Part shown: in pieces, positions 14,266 to 20,003 of the stretch
Position numbering within the stretch: the stretch's first letter is position 1
Layout of the letters: each line of letters starts with the position of its first letter
NCBI GenBank assembly: GCA_903953195.1
Contig: CAJBIS010000007.1
Location: 1-25,451 of the forward strand
DNA: 25,451 nucleotides
DNA from: an uncultured Actinomycetes bacterium
GTDB lineage: Bacteria > Actinomycetota > Acidimicrobiia > Acidimicrobiales > Microtrichaceae
Reading direction: 5' to 3'
Made by a program: the position numbers and the translations under genes
The notes under the pieces: model-generated
Told to the model about the DNA's origin: nothing
The model's input: only the letters and a program-made list of their open reading frames with translations
Databases searched by the model: none

Positions 14266-16710
14266 TCAGTCGCCCTTCGCCATGTTGGCGAACAGCGTGC
14301 AGTAGTCGAGGAAGACCAGCCGCGCCACGCCCGTGCGGCCGGCGCGGTGCTTGGCCACGAGCACCTCGGCGGTGTCCTTGTCCGGGCTGTCCGGGTGGTA
14401 CACCTCATCGCGGTAGAGGAACATGACGACGTCGGCGTCCTGCTCGATCGAGTTGTGCACGATCACGCCGTTGGCCACGAAGTTGTGGGTGCCGAGCACA
14501 GTGGCGTCGAACACGGGCTGCTCACCCAGCGACTCGATCGACACGACCTCGTCCCAGAACACGTCGGACTCGGCGAGTGCCGCCAGTTCCTTGCTGTCGC
14601 ACGCCTCGGCGATCCTGCCGAGGCGGTCACGACTCGTGGACCGAGGCCGAGCCGCCGTACCCAGCAGGTAGCCACCGCAGTACTGCTCGCCGAGCTCGGC
14701 GGCCAGCTCCCTGTGCGTCATGCCCAGACGCTCGAGTTCGGCGACCACCGTGTGGCGGACCTGGGCCGGCACCGTGTCGACGTTCGGGTTGGCCGTGACG
14801 GATCCGAGCGCCTCGAGGGCGAGCTCGGCCACGTCGGTCGATGGGCCGAGCGCGGCGATGGACCGCAGGTACCGACGCTGGTTGTCGGCGCCGTGGATCC
14901 ACAACCGCCAGCTGTTGCGCCGACCGGTGACGAGACACACGCGTGACTGCACCTCGAACCGGAGGAGCAGCCGCTGCAGGTCCCCGAGCAGGCGACGGTG
15001 CCGACTGGTGGCGAACACCCGCACCAACGGCCGACCGCGCAGGGTCGTCACGCTCACGGAACCGAGGCGATCGCACACCGCGGCCAGGAGCTGGGCCAGA
15101 TCGGCAACGCCGAGTGCGTCCACACCCTCCGGTAGTGCGCCCTCGGACGCGACCCGCTCGGCGAGAGCGAGGAGATCCGAGCGGCGCGCCGACCCGGTCA
15201 CGTCGGCGAGCGGGCGGGTGTGCTCGGGCACGCCGAAACGCCGCGGCACCGCGATCCGTGAGCCGACCTGCAGCTCGTCCAGCCGGGACCAGCCACCGAC
15301 CTCGCGGAACGGATGGTTGGCCGACGCCTCGACCACCCGCCCGGACGCGAGCTCGAGACGGAAGGCCTCCTTCGTCCCGCTGGGGAACGCGTGCGTCATC
15401 GTGGCCGGGACGAGCTTCCAGTTCTCGTCCAGACTCCAGACCGGCACGTCGCGTTCGCCGCTCGCCTCGAGCTCGCCGAGCGTCACCTCGGCGCCCGTGT
15501 CGGCGCGCAGGACCGTGCTCGACGCCGTGAGGCAACCGGACTCACGGAGGTCGGCGAGCATCGGGCGCTTGTCGGCTCGCAGCTCGAGCTGTCGTGACAG
15601 CTGCGAGAGCGCCACCACCGGCACCTCGAGCTCACGGGCGAGCACCTTGAGGCCTCGGCTGATCTCGGCGACCTCGACCTGCCGGCTCTCGGAGGAGCTC
15701 CGGCCCTGCATGAGTTGCAGGTAGTCGACCACGATCAGCCCGAGCTTCGTGCCCAGTCGATCCTGCAGCCGCCGGGCCTTGGCCCGGATCTCCATGACCG
15801 TGAGCGCCGGATTGTCATCGATCCACAGCTGCGCCTCGCCGAGCCGGCCCATGGCCTTGGTGATCTTCGTCCAGTCGGCGTCGGTCAGGCGGCCGGTCCG
15901 CAGTTTCGTGGCATCGACCCGGGCCTCGGCCGCGATCAGACGCTGGGTGAGTTCGAGGTGGCTCATCTCGAGCGAGAAGAACATCACGGGCAGCTGCTCG
16001 CGCACCGCCGCATGTGCGGCGAGTCCGAGGGCGAACGCGCTCTTGCCCATGGCGGGGCGGGCACCGATCACCAGCAGCGCACCGGGCTGCAGTCCCGACA
16101 GCAGGTTGTCGAGATCGGTGTAGCCCGTCGGCGTCCCCGTGATCGCGTCGCCGCGCTCGTAGAGCTCCTCGAGCTGTTCGAGTGTGCGGTCGAGGAGCGG
16201 CGACAGTTCCGCGAGTGAATCCGTGGCACGTCGCTGCGCCACAGCGAAGATCATGCTCTCGGCCGAGTCGATGGTCTTCTCGATGTCGTCCATCGGGCTG
16301 TATCCGAGTTCGGCGACGTCGTTGGCGGCGGCGATCAGCTTGCGGAGGAGCGCCTTCTCCTCGACGATCCGCGCGTAGTGCTCGGCGTTCGTGATCGCCG
16401 GCGTGTTGGCCTGCAGGGTGACCAGCGTGGCGGCGCCACCGACGGCATCGAGCAGGTTGGCGCGATCGAGTTCCTCGGCGACGGTCAGCGGGTCGATGCC
16501 GCGGCCCGACGCGTACAGCGACTGGATCGCCTCGAAGATGTGGCGGTGCGCCGGCTTGTAGAAGTCGTCCGACTGCACCATCGTCGCCGAGACGGACACG
16601 GCATGCTCCGACAGCAGCATCGCCCCCAGGAGCGACTGCTCCGCATCGAGGTTGCTCGGCGGGACACGAATCCGTGACGAGTCGGACGGGGAATCGGGTG
16701 GCTGCGACAT
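14266..16710 (-). CDS. dnaB: Replicative DNA helicase DnaB, precursor containing an intein
   Basis: 814-residue precursor; the mature helicase is residues 1-392 joined to 754-814 (453 residues, normal length). N-terminal domain: RVPPSNLDAEQSLLGAML and the following helices. C-terminal RecA-like domain: Walker A GARPAMGKS at about 216-224, FFSLEMS at 244-250, Walker B LIVVDYLQLMQG at 325-336, and the last motif AKHRAGRTG in the C-extein. The intein interrupts the DLRESG / SIEQDAD loop, a known DnaB insertion site. The start is ATG 16710 because AGAGG lies 9 nt upstream; ATG 16719 is too close to it. Last gene of the rpsF-ssb-rpsR-rplI-dnaB series, 133 nt after rplI, with a structured leader (separate entry). 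Confidence 0.95.
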   Translation of the reverse strand: MSQPPDSPSDSSRIRVPPSNLDAEQSLLGAMLLSEHAVSVSATMVQSDDFYKPAHRHIFEAIQSLYASGRGIDPLTVAEELDRANLLDAVGGAATLVTLQANTPAITNAEHYARIVEEKALLRKLIAAANDVAELGYSPMDDIEKTIDSAESMIFAVAQRRATDSLAELSPLLDRTLEQLEELYERGDAITGTPTGYTDLDNLLSGLQPGALLVIGARPAMGKSAFALGLAAHAAVREQLPVMFFSLEMSHLELTQRLIAAEARVDATKLRTGRLTDADWTKITKAMGRLGEAQLWIDDNPALTVMEIRAKARRLQDRLGTKLGLIVVDYLQLMQGRSSSESRQVEVAEISRGLKVLARELEVPVVALSQLSRQLELRADKRPMLADLRESGCLTASSTVLRADTGAEVTLGELEASGERDVPVWSLDENWKLVPATMTHAFPSGTKEAFRLELASGRVVEASANHPFREVGGWSRLDELQVGSRIAVPRRFGVPEHTRPLADVTGSARRSDLLALAERVASEGALPEGVDALGVADLAQLLAAVCDRLGSVSVTTLRGRPLVRVFATSRHRRLLGDLQRLLLRFEVQSRVCLVTGRRNSWRLWIHGADNQRRYLRSIAALGPSTDVAELALEALGSVTANPNVDTVPAQVRHTVVAELERLGMTHRELAAELGEQYCGGYLLGTAARPRSTSRDRLGRIAEACDSKELAALAESDVFWDEVVSIESLGEQPVFDATVLGTHNFVANGVIVHNSIEQDADVVMFLYRDEVYHPDSPDKDTAEVLVAKHRAGRTGVARLVFLDYCTLFANMAKGD
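14452..15534 (-). other. DnaB intein, 361 residues, with a degenerate homing-endonuclease region
   Basis: Precursor residues 393-753. The first residue is Cys (codon at 15532-15534) and the last two are His-Asn, followed by Ser, so all splicing residues are present. Block B is ASANHPF (His74 of the intein), block F VFDATVLGTHNFVANG and block G VIVHN. The central part (about intein residues 101-325) resembles the LAGLIDADG region of related actinobacterial DnaB inteins. However, the expected acidic motif reads AQLLAAVCDRLGSVS with no GDG, and I see no second copy. Near residues 271-285 MTHRELAAELG looks like a helix-turn-helix. It should splice itself out but probably no longer cuts DNA. Confidence 0.92.
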
Positions 16711-16762
16711 CACCCACATCCTCTGATGATCTGCCTGTGGTCATCCAGAGGAAGACCCTCTG
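16710..16762 (-). promoter_or_regulatory. dnaB leader with two mutually exclusive hairpins over the Shine-Dalgarno
   Basis: In transcript order: CAGAGG (16762-16757), a 5-nt loop, CCTCTG (16751-16746), then 20 nt and CAGAGG (16725-16720) containing the AGAGG ribosome site of dnaB. The middle CCTCTG can pair with the first copy (6 bp, site free). With the last copy it pairs over 10 bp plus one bulge, using flanking GATGA/TCAT, and the site is then buried. This is the layout of a translational switch; no ligand or protein is identified. Confidence 0.5.
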
Positions 16763-16820
16763 AATTCACGGGGGATGACCTGTGGGTCCGCCTGTGGACG
16801 AACGATGCACCTGTGGACGA
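16734..16820 (-). repeat. Four CCACAGG repeats, two as DnaA-box-like TCGTCCACA
   Basis: CCACAGG (CCTGTGG on plus) occurs at 16734-16740, 16779-16785, 16791-16797 and 16810-16816. Two copies extend to TCGTCCACA (16793-16801 and 16812-16820, 19 nt apart), 8 of 9 matches to the actinobacterial DnaA box TTGTCCACA. They sit upstream of dnaB; the copy at 16734 falls in the loop of the site-burying hairpin. Candidate operator or DnaA site. Confidence 0.4.
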
Positions 16821-16843
16821 CGGCCGGGCGTCATCCACCGCAA

Positions 16844-17299
16844 TCAACTGGCGACGACCTCGACCGTGATCGGGAACTCGACGTCGGCGTGGAGTCGGGC
16901 CACGACCATGTGCGACCCGATTTCCTTGATCGGCTCGTCGAGCACCAGGAGCTTCCGGTCGATCTCGATACCGGTCTGTGCCTGCACCGCGTCCACCACG
17001 TCGGCAGCGGTCACGGAGCCGAACAGTCGACCACCCTCACCGGCACGGACCTCGATGGTGATCGGGGTCGGAACCAGACGGGTGGCCACCTCTTCGGCGG
17101 CCTCCCGGTCCTTGGCGTCACGGATCGAGCGGACACGGCGCATGGACTCGGCCTGTTGCTCCGAACCCGCCGTGGCCGGCAGCGCGAGCGATCGGGGTTC
17201 GAGGAAGTTCCGGGCATACCCCTTGGACACCTCGACCACATCGCCCCGCTTGCCGAGACCGGCGACGTCGCTGCGGAGGATCACCTTCACCGAGCTCAC
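16844..17299 (-). CDS. rplI: Large-subunit ribosomal protein bL9
   Basis: 151 residues. The N-terminal rRNA-binding domain (about 4-50) has the family marks VKVILRSDVAGLGKRGDVVEV and GYARNFLEP. A connecting helix follows, then the C-terminal domain with GRLFGSVTAADV. GTG 17299 overlaps the rpsR stop (GTGA) and has GGAGG 7 nt upstream, so it is chosen over GTG 17290, which would give the commoner MKVILR start. bL9 sits at the base of the L1 stalk and helps hold the reading frame. Confidence 0.95.
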   Translation of the reverse strand: MSSVKVILRSDVAGLGKRGDVVEVSKGYARNFLEPRSLALPATAGSEQQAESMRRVRSIRDAKDREAAEEVATRLVPTPITIEVRAGEGGRLFGSVTAADVVDAVQAQTGIEIDRKLLVLDEPIKEIGSHMVVARLHADVEFPITVEVVAS

Positions 17300-17742
17300 G
17301 ACTCCGCCTCCACCGTCTCGGTGGCCTCGACCTCGACATTCTCGACCGCGGTGTTCTCGATCGGCTCGAACTCCTCCGATGACCCCTCACTGGAGGCATC
17401 GGCGGCCGGACGCTCACGATCCTGACGCGGCCCACGACGATCGTCGCCGTCGCGGTCGCCACGGCGCCCACCCCGCTGGGTGGTCACTCGGTTCGTGTAC
17501 GGCAGGAGCGCCATCTCACGAGCGTTCTTGATGGCCTTGGCCACCTCACGCTGCTGTTGGGTGTCGTTGCCACTGACCCGGCGGGCCCGGATCTTGGCCC
17601 GGTCCGACATGAACCGGCGGAGCAGGTTCACATCCTTCCAGTCGACGTAGGTGACGGCCTCGGTGTTGAGGACCGACACCTTCTTCTTCATCTTGCGGCC
17701 CGAGTCCTTGGGCTTGCCACGCTTCGGTTGCACCTTCGCCAT
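17296..17742 (-). CDS. rpsR: Small-subunit ribosomal protein bS18 with an unusual C-terminal tail
   Basis: 148 residues, while most bS18 proteins have 75-90. The core spans about residues 20-88 and has YVDWKDVNLLRRFMSDRAKIRARRVSG and KAIKNAREMALLPY. After it comes an Arg/Asp/Gly-rich stretch (89-112) and then an acidic tail rich in Glu, Thr and Val (113-148), predicted disordered. bS18 pairs with bS6 on the platform of the small subunit. The gene overlaps ssb by 1 nt and rplI by 3 nt, so the operon is tightly coupled. The GGAGG serving rplI lies inside the codons of this tail. Confidence 0.95.
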   Translation of the reverse strand: MAKVQPKRGKPKDSGRKMKKKVSVLNTEAVTYVDWKDVNLLRRFMSDRAKIRARRVSGNDTQQQREVAKAIKNAREMALLPYTNRVTTQRGGRRGDRDGDDRRGPRQDRERPAADASSEGSSEEFEPIENTAVENVEVEATETVEAES

Positions 17743-18185
17743 CAGAACGGCTCCTCATCCTGGCTGTATGCCGGCGGCTCGGACGGCATCGGGGCGTCGA
17801 AACCGCCCCCGCCGCCGCCGTCCCGGCGTTCGGTCCTGGTCACCTGAGCGGTCGCCCACCGCAGGCTCGGTCCCACCTCGTCGGCGAGGATCTCGACCTT
17901 CGATCGCTTCTCGCCGTTGTCCGTCTCCCACGAACGGGTCTGCAGACGCCCGCTCACCATGACTCGATTGCCCTTGGTGAGCGACTCGGTCACGTTCTCG
18001 GCGAGATCACGCCAGCAGACCACGTCGAAGAACGAGACCTCTTCGTCCCACTCGTTGGTCTGCGTGTTCCGCCAGCGGCGGTTGACCGCGATCCCGAAGT
18101 TGGCCACCGCAGCGCCACTGGGGATGAACCGGAGTTCCGGATCCCGAGTGAGGTTGCCGATGAGCTCCACGTAGTTGCCTGCCAT
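17742..18185 (-). CDS. ssb: Single-stranded DNA-binding protein
   Basis: 147 residues. OB-fold at about 3-112 with NYVELIGNLTRDPELRF, FFDVVCWRDLAENV and GNRVMVSGRLQTRSWE. A short Gly-rich linker follows (122-128), and the C-terminal tip SQDEEPF corresponds to the acidic partner-binding tail (DDDIPF in E. coli). It coats single-stranded DNA and recruits replication and repair proteins. Position between rpsF and rpsR is the standard bacterial order. It starts 3 nt after the rpsF stop, so it is co-transcribed and probably coupled. Confidence 0.96.
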   Translation of the reverse strand: MAGNYVELIGNLTRDPELRFIPSGAAVANFGIAVNRRWRNTQTNEWDEEVSFFDVVCWRDLAENVTESLTKGNRVMVSGRLQTRSWETDNGEKRSKVEILADEVGPSLRWATAQVTRTERRDGGGGGGFDAPMPSEPPAYSQDEEPF

Positions 18186-18188
18186 GGG

Positions 18189-18533
18189 TCAGTCCTTCCC
18201 TTCGCCGGCACCGGCGAGCAGACCGCGGCGGGCGGCCTCGTCATCGGGGAGCCGGATGAGCTTGTGGCGGACGACGTCGTCCGCGAGTCGGAGGAAGCGG
18301 TCCACCTCATCGAGGTTGGGCGCGTCCGTGACGATCTCCAGCACCGTGTAGACGCCCTCGTTCTTGTGGTTGATGGGGTAGGCGAAACGCCGCCGCCCCC
18401 ACTTGTCCACCTTGGGCACCGTGCCGCCGTCGGCACTCACCTGTTCCTGCACCCGGGTGAGGACGGCGGTGTTGGCGGCGTCGTCGACGTCCTGGTCGAC
18501 GATGATCATGAGCTCGTAGGCGCGAGTGGCCAT
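18189..18533 (-). CDS. rpsF: Small-subunit ribosomal protein bS6
   Basis: 114 residues. The start MATRAYELMIIVDQDVD, the middle KWGRRRFAYPINHKNEGVY and VDRFLRLADDVVRHKLIR are typical. A strong AGGGAGG lies 6 nt before the ATG. It binds bS18 in the 30S platform. First gene of the operon; in other bacteria the S6:S18 pair represses the operon by binding its leader, and a structured leader is also present here. Confidence 0.96.
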   Translation of the reverse strand: MATRAYELMIIVDQDVDDAANTAVLTRVQEQVSADGGTVPKVDKWGRRRFAYPINHKNEGVYTVLEIVTDAPNLDEVDRFLRLADDVVRHKLIRLPDDEAARRGLLAGAGEGKD

Positions 18534-18574
18534 TCGGTTCCTCCCTCTGGACCTCGACTCAGTGAGCCGTGAGG

Positions 18575-18614
18575 GTCCTGCGATCTGCAGGACAGGGACC
18601 CGGGTGAACCCGGG
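18575..18614 (-). promoter_or_regulatory. rpsF operon leader with two hairpins
   Basis: Between the promoter and rpsF, GTCCTGC/GCAGGAC (18575-18593, 5-nt loop) and CCCGGG/CCCGGG (18599-18614, 4-nt loop) form perfect stems. The position equals that of the S6:S18-binding leader of other bacteria, but I could not match its conserved CCG bulge with confidence. Confidence 0.4.
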
Positions 18615-18630
18615 CGATGTTGACGGCGTG

Positions 18631-18660
18631 AGTGTAGACCCACCCCCGGTGAGCGGTTCC
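18631..18660 (-). promoter_or_regulatory. Predicted rpsF operon promoter
   Basis: TACACT (18631-18636, minus strand) is a good -10. No TTGACA precedes it. Instead GGAAC, a 16-nt spacer and GTC are present (18633-18660), an ECF-sigma-like arrangement that may be chance. The leader would be about 90 nt. Confidence 0.4.
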
Positions 18661-18677
18661 AGTCGGAGCCAGTGATC

Positions 18678-18709
18678 GTCACCCCGTCATGCTGGACCCG
18701 GGGTGTGAC
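18678..18709 (-). terminator. Possible terminator after panB
   Basis: An imperfect 8-bp stem (GTCACCCC 18678-18685 with GGGGTGTGAC 18700-18709, one bulged T) lies 35 nt past the panB stop and upstream of the rpsF promoter. The 210-nt gap 18534-18743 otherwise holds only the rpsF promoter and leader. Confidence 0.35.
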
Positions 18710-18743
18710 AGTGACCGGGGCGACCGCCGCGATCGTTGTCGGT

Positions 18744-19622
18744 TCAGGCCTCGGCGCCGTAGAGCGAGAGGGCCTCGGCCTGCTCGGCGTTGAGGTGATA
18801 CGACTCGTCGTCCGACGGGAACGCCCCCGACCGGACGTCCGAGGCGAACGCCCCGACGGCGGCGACGGCGTCCTCCTTCAACGAGGCGTACCGGCGCACG
18901 AACTTCGGCACGATCCGGTCCTCGAGACCCAGGACGTCGTGGAACACGAGCACCTGACCATCGCAGTGGCGACCGGCACCGATCCCGATCGTCGGGACGT
19001 CGAGCGCGTCGGTGACCATTCGGGCCACCTCGTCGGGAACGCCTTCGAGCACGATCGCAAAGCACCCGGCGTGCTGGAGCGCCTTGGCGTCGGCGACCAG
19101 CTGGAGGGCGGCCTCCGACTCCTTGGCCTGCACCCGGAACCCGCCCATGGCGTGGACGGACTGCGGGGTGAGACCGAGGTGCCCCATCACGGGGATCTCG
19201 GCGTCGACGAGCGCTTCGATCATCGGCACCCGCTTGCGGCCGCCCTCGAGCTTCACGCACTGGGCGCCGGCGAGGATGAGCCGTGCCGCGTTCCGGACCG
19301 TGTCCTCGCTCGACACGTGGTAGCTGAGCCACGGCAGGTCACCCACGATGAGGGCGTCGGGCTTGGCCCGAGCCACGGCGCCGACGTGATGTGCCAGGTC
19401 GTCGACCGTCACCTGGAGGGTGTCGTCGTAGCCGAGCACGACCATCGCCACCGAGTCGCCGACCAGGATCATGTCGACCCCGGCCTCCGAGGCGATCCGG
19501 GCCCCGGGAGCGTCGTAGGCCGTGACCATGACCAACGGGGCATCACCCCGGTTGACCTTGGCCGACCGGACGGCAGGAACCGTGGATCGAGCAACCGACG
19601 TTGTCCGAGCGGATGGAGCCAT
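18744..19622 (-). CDS. panB: 3-methyl-2-oxobutanoate hydroxymethyltransferase
   Basis: 292 residues, with AGGAGG 7 nt before the ATG. It makes ketopantoate from alpha-ketoisovalerate and methylene-tetrahydrofolate, the first committed step to pantothenate and coenzyme A. TIM-barrel marks: metal-binding Asp56 (VGDSVAM), Asp95 (VGDLPW) and Glu125 (KLEGG), general base Glu193 (VLEGVP), and GIGAGRHCDGQVLVFHD at 213-229. About 20 N-terminal residues precede the domain. It sits between the PBP/Zn-ribbon pair and rpsF on the same strand but has its own promoter; panC and panD are not in the window. Confidence 0.95.
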   Translation of the reverse strand: MAPSARTTSVARSTVPAVRSAKVNRGDAPLVMVTAYDAPGARIASEAGVDMILVGDSVAMVVLGYDDTLQVTVDDLAHHVGAVARAKPDALIVGDLPWLSYHVSSEDTVRNAARLILAGAQCVKLEGGRKRVPMIEALVDAEIPVMGHLGLTPQSVHAMGGFRVQAKESEAALQLVADAKALQHAGCFAIVLEGVPDEVARMVTDALDVPTIGIGAGRHCDGQVLVFHDVLGLEDRIVPKFVRRYASLKEDAVAAVGAFASDVRSGAFPSDDESYHLNAEQAEALSLYGAEA

Positions 19623-19675
19623 GTGGCCACCTCCTGAGTTGGTCCAGCGCCCTGTGGCTGCCGGCCGACGTGTTC

Positions 19676-19705
19676 ACCGTACGCCCATCACCCCCGGGAA
19701 TCCAA
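19676..19705 (-). promoter_or_regulatory. Predicted panB promoter
   Basis: On the minus strand TTGGAT (19700-19705), an 18-nt spacer and TACGGT (19676-19681). Transcription would start near 19669, giving a leader of about 47 nt that includes the AGGAGG site. Confidence 0.45.
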
Positions 19706-19738
19706 GCCCCGATCCTGAGAAAAACTCCCAGCCCGATC

Positions 19739-19757
19739 CGGCCCGGACACCGGGCCG
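19739..19757 (-). terminator. Hairpin terminator after the PBP/Zn-ribbon genes
   Basis: Perfect 8-bp stem CGGCCCGG/CCGGGCCG with a 3-nt loop, 22 nt past the Zn-ribbon gene stop. A T5 run occurs further downstream on the same strand (about 19720-19724), not directly at the stem. Confidence 0.55.
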
Positions 19758-19779
19758 AAACGGCGCGTCAGAAGGGACG

Positions 19780-20001
19780 TCAGGAGGGGTCGACCGGTAG
19801 GTGCGGGAACGTCAGGCGACAGGTGGGGCACCACTGCTCGATGTCGTCGGTGAGCGTGTAGCCCGGTGAGTCATCCGTGGCGTCGTGGCCACGCTCGGAC
19901 GCACCCGGCGCAGGCGCATCCAGGTAGACGCGCTGGACCGTCTCGAGATCCTCGCCGTCGCGTCCGCAGCTGCCGCACGCCTCCCCCGACATCGTCGCCA
20001 T
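19780..20001 (-). CDS. Small putative zinc-ribbon protein coupled to the PBP gene
   Basis: 73 residues. I do not recognise a named family. Two CxxC knuckles, CGSC (Cys9, Cys12) and CPTC (Cys58, Cys61), are 45 residues apart and could bind one zinc ion. The stretch between is acidic and Gly/Asp-rich, and a hydrophobic LTFPHLPV ends the protein. The ATG lies 2 nt after the PBP stop (TGAGGATG), so translation is coupled, and a terminator follows the gene. There is no signal peptide or membrane helix, so it is cytosolic. The DUF5318 protein on the other side of the PBP also has two CxxC pairs, so this cell-wall gene is flanked by two small putative zinc proteins. Any link to wall synthesis is inference. 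Confidence 0.65.
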   Translation of the reverse strand: MATMSGEACGSCGRDGEDLETVQRVYLDAPAPGASERGHDATDDSPGYTLTDDIEQWCPTCRLTFPHLPVDPS

Positions 20002-20003
20002 CC

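Noticed and set aside
14001..14426. 141-codon plus-strand frame from GTG 14001
   Set aside because: No domain, basic low-complexity translation, runs through the terminator hairpin and into antisense of dnaB. The stretch is better explained as a structured RNA.
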